From positions 1-64,000 of the forward strand of contig JAEWZX010000018.1 in the NCBI GenBank assembly GCA_023394965.1: a stretch of DNA of 64,000 bases, given 5' to 3'. Origin of the DNA: Pseudomonadota bacterium. GTDB taxonomy: Bacteria > Pseudomonadota > Alphaproteobacteria > Sphingomonadales > Sphingomonadaceae. The notes beneath the pieces were generated by a model. The model made no database searches. It was not told the DNA's origin and saw only the letters and a list, made by a program, of their open reading frames with translations. The position numbers were made by a program, and so were the translations under genes. Of this stretch, positions 19,903 to 27,301 are shown one piece after another (the stretch's first letter is position 1; each line of letters begins with the position of its first letter).

Positions 19903-20093
19903 CGCTGACGCGAGACCAGGAGCTTTGGGGCATGGCGCTCTGGGTCGAGAGAATCCATGGCGATGCCGGAGCTGAATTCATCGCAGCGAAGATCGAACAT
20001 CTCGCGCGCTCTGGCGAGCAAGGCGGCGTGCAGCTTTGGCGCGAGGTTGACCGGCGTTTCGAGGAACTTGGCGCTCGCACGGCGAAGTCATAG
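19899..20093 (+). CDS. DUF6961 family protein
   Basis: About 64 residues, with the conserved core LTRDQELWGMALWVERIHGD, then FIAAKIEHLARSGEQGGVQL and WREVDRRFEEL, which I recognise as DUF6961, a small sphingomonad family of unknown function. The TTG start gives a four-base overlap (TTGA) with the stop of the 46-residue frame. An ATG at 19842 or GTG at 19821 would add residues that look unlike the family. The 3' part is overlapped on the other strand by the next gene. Confidence 0.65.
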   Translation: MTLTRDQELWGMALWVERIHGDAGAEFIAAKIEHLARSGEQGGVQLWREVDRRFEELGARTAKS

Positions 20094-20286
20094 GCGCCCT
20101 ATCCTCCTCCGCTTGCTCGAACGAATTGAGGTAAGTTTCCAGTCGCTCCAGCGTTCGCCTTCGCGGGCGACGTCCGTTCCGCAGGTCGAGGACGAAGCGC
20201 GGATCACCCGCGGCCCGCCGACCGAACCGTGTCGCTGAAATATGGTGATCCTTCAGATGCTTCTCGATCCGATCCAACAGGTCCAT
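19978..20286 (-). CDS. Small basic protein, divergent from the S24 repressor
   Basis: This 102-residue protein has a compact N-terminal part (LLDRIEKHLKDHHISATRFG, then DPRFVLDLRNGRRPRRRTLE) that resembles the small XRE-like proteins common in sphingomonads, in which a short helix-turn-helix is followed by RFVxDLRxGR. The C-terminal 40 residues are basic and low in complexity and overlap the DUF6961 gene for 116 bases. It is divergently transcribed from the S24 repressor across a 110-base region with operator-like palindromes. A DNA-binding role is inferred. Confidence 0.6.
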   Translation of the reverse strand: MDLLDRIEKHLKDHHISATRFGRRAAGDPRFVLDLRNGRRPRRRTLERLETYLNSFEQAEEDRAPMTSPCERQVPRNAGQPRAKAARRLARQSARDVRSSLR

Positions 20287-20318
20287 TCGTTTCTGGCTCC
20301 GACTCGCAAACTGCTTGT

Positions 20319-20333
20319 GTTCCTGTTATGTTC
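20319..20333 (+). promoter_or_regulatory. LexA/SOS-type box upstream of the S24 repressor gene
   Basis: GTTCCTGTTATGTTC is a perfect GTTC-N7-GTTC motif 63 bases upstream of the repressor ATG and 32 bases upstream of the divergent small gene. It is closely similar to the boxes at 987-1001 and 1227-1241, with all three ending TATGTTC. It could bind host LexA, the encoded S24 repressor, or both. Confidence 0.7.
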
Positions 20334-20371
20334 CTATTAGGAAGATATCCGTGAGTCTAGGAAAATTCCTA
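20331..20371. promoter_or_regulatory. Paired TAGGAA palindromes, operator-like
   Basis: TTCCTATTAGGAA (20331-20343) and TAGGAAAATTCCTA (20358-20371) are two palindromes with the same half-site, 27 bases apart. The first shares three bases with the LexA-type box. TAGGAA half-sites also occur at 972-981, 1005-1010 and 1194-1203 in front of the tra operon. They are good candidates for the binding site of an element-encoded helix-turn-helix protein. Confidence 0.5.
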
Positions 20372-20396
20372 CAATCGAGATTCGAAGGACAAGCAG

Positions 20397-21032
20397 ATGG
20401 AACATGTCAGGGAAGAACTCGACCGGCTGATCCTCAAAGGCGGTTACGGTTACGCATCGATATCGCGGCTGCTCGGTCGTAACCCTGCCTATGTGCAGCA
20501 GTTCATCAAGCGCGGCTCTCCTCGCAAGCTCGACGACCAGGATCGCAAGACGCTAGCGAGTTTCTTCGGCGTCGATGAGCAGGTCCTCGGTGGCCCCGCC
20601 AATCCGGTCACCGATGGCATGGTGGAGATCCCGGTACTCGACGTCGAAGCCTCGGCAGGGTTCGGCGCGGTGGCTGCAAGCGAGACAGCGCATACCCGCT
20701 TCGGTTTTGACGAGCGCTGGCTTCGGCACCTGACCTCGGCCAAGAGCGCCAGCCTTTCGATCGTCGGCGTCAAGGGTGACTCGATGGAGCCAACACTCAG
20801 CGATGGCGACGAGGTCCTGGTCGATGCTTCAGACCACGGGTCGCGGTTGCGTGACGGGATTTACGTCCTGCGCGCTGATGATGCACTGGTTGTGAAGCGG
20901 ATCGCGATAAAGCCGGGTGGACGGCAGATCACCATCGCGAGCGACAATCCTGCTTATCCCACTTGGCATGATATGGACCGTTCCGAGGTGCACGTGGTAG
21001 GCCGGGTGATCTGGTTTGGACGGTCGCTCTAG
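20397..21032 (+). CDS. LexA-like repressor: helix-turn-helix plus S24 autoprotease
   Basis: This 211-residue regulator has an N-terminal XRE-type helix-turn-helix (ASISRLLGRNPAYVQQFIKR, about 20-39) and a C-terminal S24/LexA peptidase domain. The Ala87-Gly88 bond in EASAGFG is the probable self-cleavage site, Ser129 (VKGDSMEPTL) the nucleophile and Lys167 (ALVVKRI) the base. Such proteins cleave themselves on RecA filaments after DNA damage, as phage CI and SXT SetR do. With LexA-type boxes in its own promoter and at tra, it probably represses transfer until damage occurs; that role is inferred. Confidence 0.88.
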   Translation: MEHVREELDRLILKGGYGYASISRLLGRNPAYVQQFIKRGSPRKLDDQDRKTLASFFGVDEQVLGGPANPVTDGMVEIPVLDVEASAGFGAVAASETAHTRFGFDERWLRHLTSAKSASLSIVGVKGDSMEPTLSDGDEVLVDASDHGSRLRDGIYVLRADDALVVKRIAIKPGGRQITIASDNPAYPTWHDMDRSEVHVVGRVIWFGRSL

Positions 21033-21244
21033 GGTGAATTATTGGGCCGGGAGGAGACTGTCCGATCTTGGCAACTGAAAGTAGTATAGCTGCCCTGAGT
21101 CTTCCTCTGTACGGATCTAGGGATTGGCGCAGGTCATCGCGCTGACCAAGCTGCCTATATCGATCACTGACTGCGCATCATGAAGGGTGATCGCAGGGCT
21201 ATCTTCGCAGCCGCCAGCGCTGCGAGCCGGGCGGCTAATTATCT

Positions 21245-21270
21245 CAGGCGATAGTTTCAGTTATCGCCTG
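21245..21270 (-). terminator. Inverted repeat at the end of the Shedu-like gene
   Basis: CAGGCGATA (21245-21253) and TATCGCCTG (21262-21270) form a nine-pair hairpin that spans the stop codon of the leftward Shedu-like gene. There is no clear T-run, so terminator function is uncertain. The 200 bases between it and the repressor gene show no gene. Confidence 0.4.
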
Positions 21271-22525
21271 CTTGACTGATTTGCAGTCGCAGCGCAGCGA
21301 TCATATTGTCCAGCCGCCGAAGCAAATCGTCATAGGTCATGATGTCCATCATGTTGGCGTACTTTCTCCGAATTACTTCATAGTCGAGCCGCTGCTCAGC
21401 AGCTGTCAGGTCAGTCCCATCTGCTTGTTGGTCCCGGCCAAGCATGATGATCGCCTTCGGGTTCGTGATCCTTATGTCCAGCCCTTCGGGTAGTTCCGTG
21501 CGGTAAGTGTCAGTCATTTTCCGCTCGCCCTTCAGACCCCATTTGGAGAGGTGGAAAAGGTATTTTTCGGCCTGCATGATCGCCCCAGACAGTTCGCGGC
21601 TTGGGACCCGGTTATCCCGATAATCCCCTCTGGCAAACAAGCTTACCTTGTGTGGTGTCTTGATCTCGATGATGTCCAGATGCCCGGATGAATCGACCAG
21701 TGCGATATCAAGGTAGCGCGGCGTAGTCTTGTCCGGCTTCGAGTAATCATCTCGGATCGTGATGTTCTGCAGGACCGCCACATATTTGGGAAAGAGCAGA
21801 AGCAGAAACGAGACCAAAAGCTGCTGCCAGTCCCTCTCGCAACGTGTCTCTGAATCGTCGAGCCAGTCTTTGACCGTTTTGCGAATGAACTGGTACTTCT
21901 GAAGCTCGGATTGCAGTAGCTCCGTCTTTTGCAGCGGTGCGTCGTCGAGGATGGTCTTCCGTTTGCTCAAATAGTCTTCGTAGTTGCGACGGGCATCCTG
22001 CATCCCTTCGAGATAACTGCCCAAGACATCTGCAACACGAGCATCGGCGTAGCGACGCACCTCCGTTGTGGTCGGAAATTTTCTGAGCAGCTTTTCAAAC
22101 TCATCGTTCGGTATCGCTTTAGGGTGTTCACCACCGATGATGATATCATCTGCTGTGTCCATTATCCTCGCGATCCTCCCAAAAATTGAGATGTCGAGAT
22201 GGGCTGCGAAGTACTTCTTATGCAGGGGGATATCGGTCGAAAATAGGACATCGTTTTCGATTCCAAGCTTGCGCCCTTTTATCCGCCAATACCCTTTTGA
22301 CCTTCGGGCGAGAGGGAAACGATAAACGAGCGATTCTGTATCGATATTGCCTTCCAATTGTTCATCGGTCGGCTTGGACATCAAGTCTTCCCGCCTGAAA
22401 TGAAAGACCTTACCAACGGACGCTTTGCCTTCAGTTTTCAGCCTCTCCCAAAGCCACCGCGATTCAAATATCTCTGGCTCATACTCCAAAGTCAGTCTAT
22501 TTTTCTTGGCGTTGAACCTGAGCAT
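21257..22525 (-). CDS. sduA: Shedu-type anti-phage nuclease (DUF4263/SduA-like)
   Basis: The 422-residue protein ends in a PD-(D/E)XK nuclease domain of the Shedu (DUF4263) type. Glu230 lies in CERDWQQLL, Asp273 in PRYLDIALV and Glu287-x-Lys289 in DIIEIKTP, followed by the typical RELSGAIMQAEKYL stretch near 310-322. The N-terminal half (about 1-220) is a variable domain, as in other Shedu proteins, and is thought to sense invaders. Shedu is a single-gene defence system. The gene stands alone between the S24 repressor and a broken nuclease gene, and is clearly poorer in GC than the tra genes, suggesting separate acquisition. Confidence 0.78.
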   Translation of the reverse strand: MLRFNAKKNRLTLEYEPEIFESRWLWERLKTEGKASVGKVFHFRREDLMSKPTDEQLEGNIDTESLVYRFPLARRSKGYWRIKGRKLGIENDVLFSTDIPLHKKYFAAHLDISIFGRIARIMDTADDIIIGGEHPKAIPNDEFEKLLRKFPTTTEVRRYADARVADVLGSYLEGMQDARRNYEDYLSKRKTILDDAPLQKTELLQSELQKYQFIRKTVKDWLDDSETRCERDWQQLLVSFLLLLFPKYVAVLQNITIRDDYSKPDKTTPRYLDIALVDSSGHLDIIEIKTPHKVSLFARGDYRDNRVPSRELSGAIMQAEKYLFHLSKWGLKGERKMTDTYRTELPEGLDIRITNPKAIIMLGRDQQADGTDLTAAEQRLDYEVIRRKYANMMDIMTYDDLLRRLDNMIAALRLQISQAGDN

Positions 22526-22655
22526 CGCTTGAGCTTCCCAATTGTTTCCGATGGTTTAAGCGGCAATCATTGTTGGCAGGCAAGTGCCGGTGGGCTGCCA
22601 TGCAGCCGACCTGGTCTATCCGCTTACGCGGACCGGACCTGTAAGCACGCGTTGC

Positions 22656-23011
22656 TCATACGTTTGTCGCGACCGCTGGCGGCTTCGGAATTAGCGCGTG
22701 GCGAAGCTCGATCTGTGACCCGGTTTGGCGGGTGTGCAGTGTGTGGAAGCGCTCAATCGTTTCGATCGCAGCAAGAGGTGTTGGCCCCTCCGCGAGCGCG
22801 AGAGGGACATGGCTGCCGATGGCGCAGACAATCCGTGAATTGGCAAAGGGCACGTCGCCATCGAGCACGTAACCAAGCATGCACCCCATAGGCAGTTGCT
22901 CGGCATACTGCTCGGTGAGAAAACGCATCATGCCCTGTGTGACGTACACTGTGGCCAGGGAACTGCGGCTTCCACCGTTGATCACGTTGAGCCGCTTGCA
23001 CTCGTAAGCTA
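22656..23011 (-). pseudogene. 3' fragment of a PD-(D/E)XK-like nuclease gene cut by an IS
   Basis: About 117 codons remain downstream of the IS end. They begin AYECKRLNVINGGSRSSL and run through VYVTQGMMRFLTEQYAEQLP and GCMLGYVLDGDVPFANSRI to a TGA at 22656. ECK after Tyr at the end of a hydrophobic strand looks like the ExK part of a restriction-like fold, so this may be the C-terminal half of a defence or repair nuclease. The catalytic Asp part would be missing. Joining across one TA keeps the frame open into 23861-23995, but that part does not look protein-like. Confidence 0.6.
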
Positions 23012-23461
23012 GGCCCTGTTGACAAACTGATTGGTCCAGAGGCGGGCGGCGGCGATATGTATGAAGCCGAGATAGCTTGCTGAGGTTTTGTCGTATCGGG
23101 TTGCGAGGCGGCGCGAGCATTTGAGCTTGGCGAAGCACCGCTCAATGCGGTTCCGCAAGGCGTAGGTGACGGTGTCGTGCGGGATCGGCTCTTTGCGATT
23201 GGCCTTGGCCGGGATCACTGGTGTTCCGCCACGCTCGGTGATCGTTGCCCGGATATGATCGCTGTCATAACCCCGGTCAGCCAGGAACACGCGAGCCGTC
23301 GGCAGGTCATCGTCGACCAGAGCATCGAAGCCTTTGAAGTCAGATACTTCACCTCCCGTTACTTCCGCCCGGACAGGGAGGCCGTGAGCGTTGGTAATGA
23401 GGTGGATCTTGGACGTGAAGCCACCTTTTGAACGGCCAAAACCCTGTCTTTGAGTCCCCCT
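23009..23461 (-). CDS. IS5-family transposase, second frame (OrfB, by frameshift)
   Basis: The C-terminal part of the DDE transposase, entered by -1 frameshifting near 23456-23464. In this frame it reads GTQRQGFGRSKGGFTSKIHL, then VFLADRGYDSDHIRATI with the second catalytic Asp, RCFAKLKCSRRLATRYDKTS with the Glu/Lys region, and ends QFVNRA. An internal ATG at 23290 is probably not the real start. The stop TAG is completed by the TA of the target site. Confidence 0.8.
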   Translation of the reverse strand, partial: RGTQRQGFGRSKGGFTSKIHLITNAHGLPVRAEVTGGEVSDFKGFDALVDDDLPTARVFLADRGYDSDHIRATITERGGTPVIPAKANRKEPIPHDTVTYALRNRIERCFAKLKCSRRLATRYDKTSASYLGFIHIAAARLWTNQFVNRA

Positions 23462-23790
23462 TTTGCGCCCGCTGCCAAGTGGTGCGCGCGGATCACGGTG
23501 CTGTCGATCATCTGGACGCTGTCTGGCGCTGCGCCGCTATCGTTGAGGGCATCGAGCACCAGTTCCCAAAGTCCGGCCAGGGTCCAGCGCCGGAACTGGC
23601 GATACACGCTCGACCACTTGCCGAACTCTTCAGGCAGATCACGCCAGGCAGCACCGGTTCGAGCAATCCAGAAAATGCCATCAAGAACAAGGCGGTGGTT
23701 GGAGGCCGGGCGACCGCCTTGCCCCCGGATCGCTATCAAAAAGGGTTCAAAGAATGCCCACTCGGCATCCTCCATCAGCAACCGCGCCAA
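23359..23790 (-). CDS. IS5-family transposase, first frame (OrfA)
   Basis: The 143-residue first frame starts MARLLMEDAEWAFFEPFLIA and has the IS5 helix-turn-helix-like region (GIFWIARTGAAWRDLPEEFG, then WSSVYRQFRRW) followed by the first DDE Asp in VQMIDSTVIRAH. It continues out of the conserved frame after AKGG. The conserved sequence goes on in the -1 frame, so the functional product is an OrfAB fusion. Confidence 0.85.
   Translation of the reverse strand: MARLLMEDAEWAFFEPFLIAIRGQGGRPASNHRLVLDGIFWIARTGAAWRDLPEEFGKWSSVYRQFRRWTLAGLWELVLDALNDSGAAPDSVQMIDSTVIRAHHLAAGAKGGLKDRVLAVQKVASRPRSTSLPTLTASLSGRK
23456..23464 (-). other. Slippery sequence for -1 frameshifting in the transposase
   Basis: On the coding strand this is AAAAGGGGG, read GCA AAA GGG GGA in OrfA. 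Slipping back one base on the G-run gives AKGGTQRQGFGRS, the conserved IS427-group sequence, in place of AKGGLKDRV. The position matches where the conserved protein changes frame. Confidence 0.65.
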
Positions 23791-23860
23791 GATAACCTCC
23801 GCAAAAGCTATCTTGAATCACATCTCGCAGCGATTGTGAATCCAGTTTGTCAACAGGGCC

Positions 23861-24032
23861 TAGCAGACGCAAACTGGCCTCTGTCGCCAATGCTGCAATC
23901 CTGCAGCAGATACCGCCTCGGTTGCGGGGTGATGCGCTCTGGCGAGTGTTCGAACAAAAAACACCATCATGGGGCCTGATGCGCCGCGCTGTCATCGCCC
24001 GCGATGGCTACGCATGGCGAAGCTCGATGTGA
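23861..24032 (+). pseudogene. Gene fragment on the right of the IS, strand uncertain
   Basis: Two readings exist. On the + strand an open frame encodes RKLASVANAAILQQIPPRLR, then GDALWRVFEQKTPSWGLMRR and VIARDGYAWRSSM before a stop at 24032. It has protein-like composition but no start, and overlaps the end of the Lrp gene. On the - strand, 23995-23861 continues in frame with the nuclease fragment across the IS and starts in an ATGA overlap with the Lrp stop, but its composition is poor. I slightly favour the + strand relic. Confidence 0.3.
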
Positions 24033-24438
24033 TGCGCGACACACCGGGCAATCGCGACAATACATCGCGATGGAAATTGCCATAGTCGTCGATCCCAGCG
24101 ATTTGCACACGAAGCAGATAATCGCCATCGCCAGTCATCAGGTACCATTCCTGAATCTCAGGATGCATTCGCAGGGCATTTTCAAACCGGGCGAGATATT
24201 CTTCGGTCTGACGCTCAAGCTCAATCTGAACGATCGCACTCATCCCATTCCCGGGCCCCAAACCAGAAATGATAGCGGTATACCCCTGTATCACTCCCGA
24301 TCGTTCGAGAATTCTGATACGGCGCAGGCACGCCGAAGGAGATAGACCTACCGCTTCCGCCAAGGCGTTGTTGGTAATCCGGGCGTCCAGCCGAAGGCAT
24401 TTTACTATTCTTCTGTCGATCTCATCCAGCATGGCCAT
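23992..24438 (-). CDS. Lrp/AsnC-family regulator of the D-alanine genes
   Basis: The 148-residue protein has the Lrp layout: an N-terminal helix-turn-helix (LDEIDRRIVKCLRLDARITN, then ALAEAVGLSPSACLRRIRIL) and a C-terminal RAM/AsnC ligand domain (EWYLMTGDGDYLLRVQIAGI). It is divergent from the alanine racemase and dadA genes with 120 bases between. It is therefore probably the DadR/BkdR-like activator that responds to alanine. The MAMLDEID start at 24438 was chosen by family length; upstream in-frame ATGs exist at 24453 and 24468. Confidence 0.87.
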   Translation of the reverse strand: MAMLDEIDRRIVKCLRLDARITNNALAEAVGLSPSACLRRIRILERSGVIQGYTAIISGLGPGNGMSAIVQIELERQTEEYLARFENALRMHPEIQEWYLMTGDGDYLLRVQIAGIDDYGNFHRDVLSRLPGVSRITSSFAMRSHRGR

Positions 24439-24558
24439 GCCAAAAAATTCCATTTGTTCGCAGCTCATGCAGATTATGAGCCTAGATCAGAATAAACCGC
24501 GCCACATCGGCAGATATTGCGAAGCTTTGTTCCCTATCCCTTCATCCGGGAGGAGGCC

Positions 24559-25704
24559 ATGGCCAATCAATATCACCAATATGCCGCGTCCAGCATCATT
24601 GAAATCGATCTTGACGCCCTGCGCGCCAATTATCGCGAAATCGCCCGTAACGTAACACCAGCTCAATGCGGTGCAGTGGTAAAAGCAAATGCCTATGGCC
24701 TGGGTTCGCGCCCTGCCGTTCGCGCATTGCAGCGCGAAGGATGCCGACTGTTCTTCGTGGCTCACCTCAGCGAAGCTATTGCCATCGAGCCTGTCCTCGC
24801 TCCTGATAGCAAAGTCTACATCCTCAACGGCATCGATCCGGGCAACGAAGCGCTATGCGCGGATCATGGTTTTATCCCGGTAATCAATTCCGTTCTCCAA
24901 TTCTGGAACTGGCGCGCGCTTTCCCGCGATCGAGGTGACGCGCTATCCGCCGCGCTACAAGTGGATAGCGGCATGTCTCGGCTTGGACTGCCACTGGATT
25001 TAGCTGTCGGCTTGGCTGGAGATGCAACCTTGCGGCGAGAAATAGACATTCGCCTGTTGATGACTCATCTTGCCTGTGCCGACGAGCCGGCACACGCCGC
25101 CAATAACGATCAGCTTGCCGCTTTTTCAAGCCTGTGCACCCTATACCAAGACATAGCGAGTTCGATTGCCAACAGCGCGGGCAGCCTGTTGCCGAAAGAA
25201 TTCCACCACGACGTCGTACGCCCGGGCATCGCACTCTACGGTGTGGACCCGGGGCCGGGTACCGCCGACCTTCGTCCGGTCGTCCGATTAAATGCGCGTG
25301 TGCTGCAAATTCGGGAAGTCGGTGCCGGAACCGAAGTGGGCTATGGTCTCACCCATACGGCGCCGAAGGCACAGCGCCTTGCGACCATTGGGATCGGCTA
25401 TGCCGATGGCTGGCCTCGCAATCTGAGCGGGATCGGCGCAGCCTATTTCCGCGGCGTCCGGCTGCCCATCGCAGGCCGGGTATCGATGGACAGTATGACA
25501 GTGTGTCTCGACGCCCTCACCACTGAGATTCTGGATGAAGGCGACTTCGTCGAACTGATCGGACCATCGCAGACACTGGCCGACGTGGCCCGCGATGCAG
25601 GAACGATCGCTTATGAAATCCTGACCCGGATCGGGCCCCGCCATCAGCGGATCTACTCCGAGCAAGGCAATATCGAATTTATCAATCCAGGAGACTCGAT
25701 GTGA
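24559..25704 (+). CDS. dadX: Alanine racemase (catabolic type)
   Basis: This 381-residue PLP enzyme interconverts L- and D-alanine. The PLP lysine is Lys42 in AVVKANAYGLG, and the catalytic tyrosine is Tyr262 in TEVGYGLTH. A further conserved block is VRPGIALYGVDP. GGAGG lies 5-6 bases before the ATG. It overlaps dadA in GTGA and stands next to an Lrp regulator, which points to the catabolic dad pathway rather than cell-wall synthesis, though it could serve both. Confidence 0.92.
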   Translation: MANQYHQYAASSIIEIDLDALRANYREIARNVTPAQCGAVVKANAYGLGSRPAVRALQREGCRLFFVAHLSEAIAIEPVLAPDSKVYILNGIDPGNEALCADHGFIPVINSVLQFWNWRALSRDRGDALSAALQVDSGMSRLGLPLDLAVGLAGDATLRREIDIRLLMTHLACADEPAHAANNDQLAAFSSLCTLYQDIASSIANSAGSLLPKEFHHDVVRPGIALYGVDPGPGTADLRPVVRLNARVLQIREVGAGTEVGYGLTHTAPKAQRLATIGIGYADGWPRNLSGIGAAYFRGVRLPIAGRVSMDSMTVCLDALTTEILDEGDFVELIGPSQTLADVARDAGTIAYEILTRIGPRHQRIYSEQGNIEFINPGDSM

Positions 25705-26957
25705 GGGTCGTGATTCTAGGCGCGGGCGTGATCGGCGTCACATCGGCGTGGTATTTGGCTGAGGCTGGACACGAGGTAGTGTTGCTGGACCGGCAACCCG
25801 GACCGGCACTTGAAACCAGTTTTGCCAACGCTGGTGAAATTTCGCCAGGTTACGCGTCCCCATGGGCGGCACCCGGCATTCCCGTAAAAGCAATGCGCTG
25901 GCTGTTCATGAAACATGCTCCTCTGATCGTGCGTCCGCGATTTGATCCGGCAATGATGCGCTGGATCGCAGCTATGCTCAGCAACTGCACCGCGTCGCGT
26001 TATGCTTTGAACAAGAGCCGGATGGTCAGTCTGGCAGAGTATAGCCGGGATGAGCTGATCGCTTTGCGAAACAGGCTCGGCCTGAAATACGACCACGGTT
26101 CGCGGGGAACTTTGCAACTTTTCCGAACGCACAAACAAATCGATGCGAGCGCCGGCGACATTGCTGTGCTGCAAAGCTATGGTGTGCCCTACGAAGTTCT
26201 CGATCCACATGGCTGCATTGAGGCGGAACCCGGCCTTGCCGCCTCGCGCGACCGGTTTGTAGGTGGTCTACGGCTTCCAGGCGATGAGACGGGTGATTGC
26301 CACCTGTTCACCAAGCTGCTTGCCAGCCGTCTCGCCAGCGGGAAAGCCGAAATACGATATGACACACGTATCGACGCTATTGATCGTGTGGGCGACATCA
26401 TCGCTGGAATACAGACTGATAAAGGGCTGGTGAGAGGCGACGCGTATCTGGTTGCGACGGGTAGTTATACACCCGAATTGCTTGCGCCTGCTGGTATCCG
26501 TGTCCCTGTGTATCCCGTCAAAGGATACTCGATTACTTTGCCGATCGCCAACCACGAGGCTGCTCCCACTTCCACGGTGCTGGACGAAAGTTACAAGATC
26601 GCAATTACGCGCCTCGGCGATCGAATTCGCGTGGGAGGGATGGCGGAATTGTCCGGCTTCAACGCAGCCTTACCTCCGGCGCGCGAGACCAGCTTGCGCC
26701 ATTCGCTGAACGATCTGTTTCCGGGTGCAGCGAACAACAACGCATCATCGAATTTCTGGTCCGGCCTGCGGCCCATGACGCCCGACAGCACCCCGATCGT
26801 CGGCTCCACTCCCATACGCAACCTGTTCCTGAACACAGGCCATGGAACATTGGGCTGGACGCTTGCATGCGGTTCGGCAAGCCTCATCTCACATCTGATT
26901 TCGGGCCAGAAACCACCAGTCGAACCCAGCGGCTTCAGCATCGAACGCTATTCATAA
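25701..26957 (+). CDS. dadA: D-amino acid dehydrogenase small subunit DadA
   Basis: This 418-residue FAD enzyme oxidises D-alanine and other D-amino acids to keto acids and passes electrons to the respiratory chain. The N-terminal dinucleotide fold is clear (VILGAGVIGVTSAWYLAEAG, then VVLLDR). SFANAGEISPGYASPWAAPG is the DadA signature, and GHGTLGWTLACGS marks the C-terminal FAD part. The start is GTG, overlapping the racemase stop. With the racemase it converts L-alanine to pyruvate and ammonium. Confidence 0.93.
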   Translation: MRVVILGAGVIGVTSAWYLAEAGHEVVLLDRQPGPALETSFANAGEISPGYASPWAAPGIPVKAMRWLFMKHAPLIVRPRFDPAMMRWIAAMLSNCTASRYALNKSRMVSLAEYSRDELIALRNRLGLKYDHGSRGTLQLFRTHKQIDASAGDIAVLQSYGVPYEVLDPHGCIEAEPGLAASRDRFVGGLRLPGDETGDCHLFTKLLASRLASGKAEIRYDTRIDAIDRVGDIIAGIQTDKGLVRGDAYLVATGSYTPELLAPAGIRVPVYPVKGYSITLPIANHEAAPTSTVLDESYKIAITRLGDRIRVGGMAELSGFNAALPPARETSLRHSLNDLFPGAANNNASSNFWSGLRPMTPDSTPIVGSTPIRNLFLNTGHGTLGWTLACGSASLISHLISGQKPPVEPSGFSIERYS

Positions 26958-26969
26958 TGAAAACTTGGC

Positions 26970-27301
26970 TCATGGCTCATGGCCACAACAGGACACTTGC
27001 GGTGAGGGCGTGTCGAACAGGAAGACGGTTCGACAGCGATCGCAGCGAGCGGCGACACGCCGCGAGGCCTTCAATCTGGCGAACATGATTTCAATTCGGT
27101 TTCGACGCTTGTCGTAGCTGATGGGCTCGGCGCGGAATTTGCGGATGCTTTTGGCCTGCAAGGCGTACCTGTAACCATTCCGCGTCGTAGCCTCGGTCAC
27201 AAAGCGGCCAACTCGCCTCAGGAAAGCTGCCCAGAAGAGCGACGGCGCCGGTGGAGCCGCTGACCTGGCCCGTCGCCATGAACAGGCTGATGGGGCGTCC
27301 G
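26970..27301 (-). pseudogene. Decayed IS5-type transposase remnant
   Basis: The leftward strand keeps two pieces of a DDE transposase in different frames. VNGRPISLFMATGQVSGSTG and CDRGYDAEWLQVRL lie in one, and EPISYDKRRNRIEIMFARLK plus RVAARCDRCRTVF in another. A frameshift and the loss of both ends make it inactive. It is a different IS from the one at 23012. It abuts the integrase fragment near 27302, so it probably inserted into the integrase gene. Confidence 0.7.

Larger units (their letters stand above)
23012..23860 (-). mobile_element. Complete IS5-family insertion sequence (IS427-like group)
   Basis: The element is 849 bp, with 18-bp perfect terminal inverted repeats (GGCCCTGTTGACAAACTG at 23012-23029 and its complement at 23843-23860). 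It is flanked by TA (23010-23011 and 23861-23862) within a former CTAG target, as expected for this group. It holds two overlapping transposase frames read leftwards. The copy cut by the left window edge has the opposite orientation, so the two bracket the transfer region and its regulators. Confidence 0.93.
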
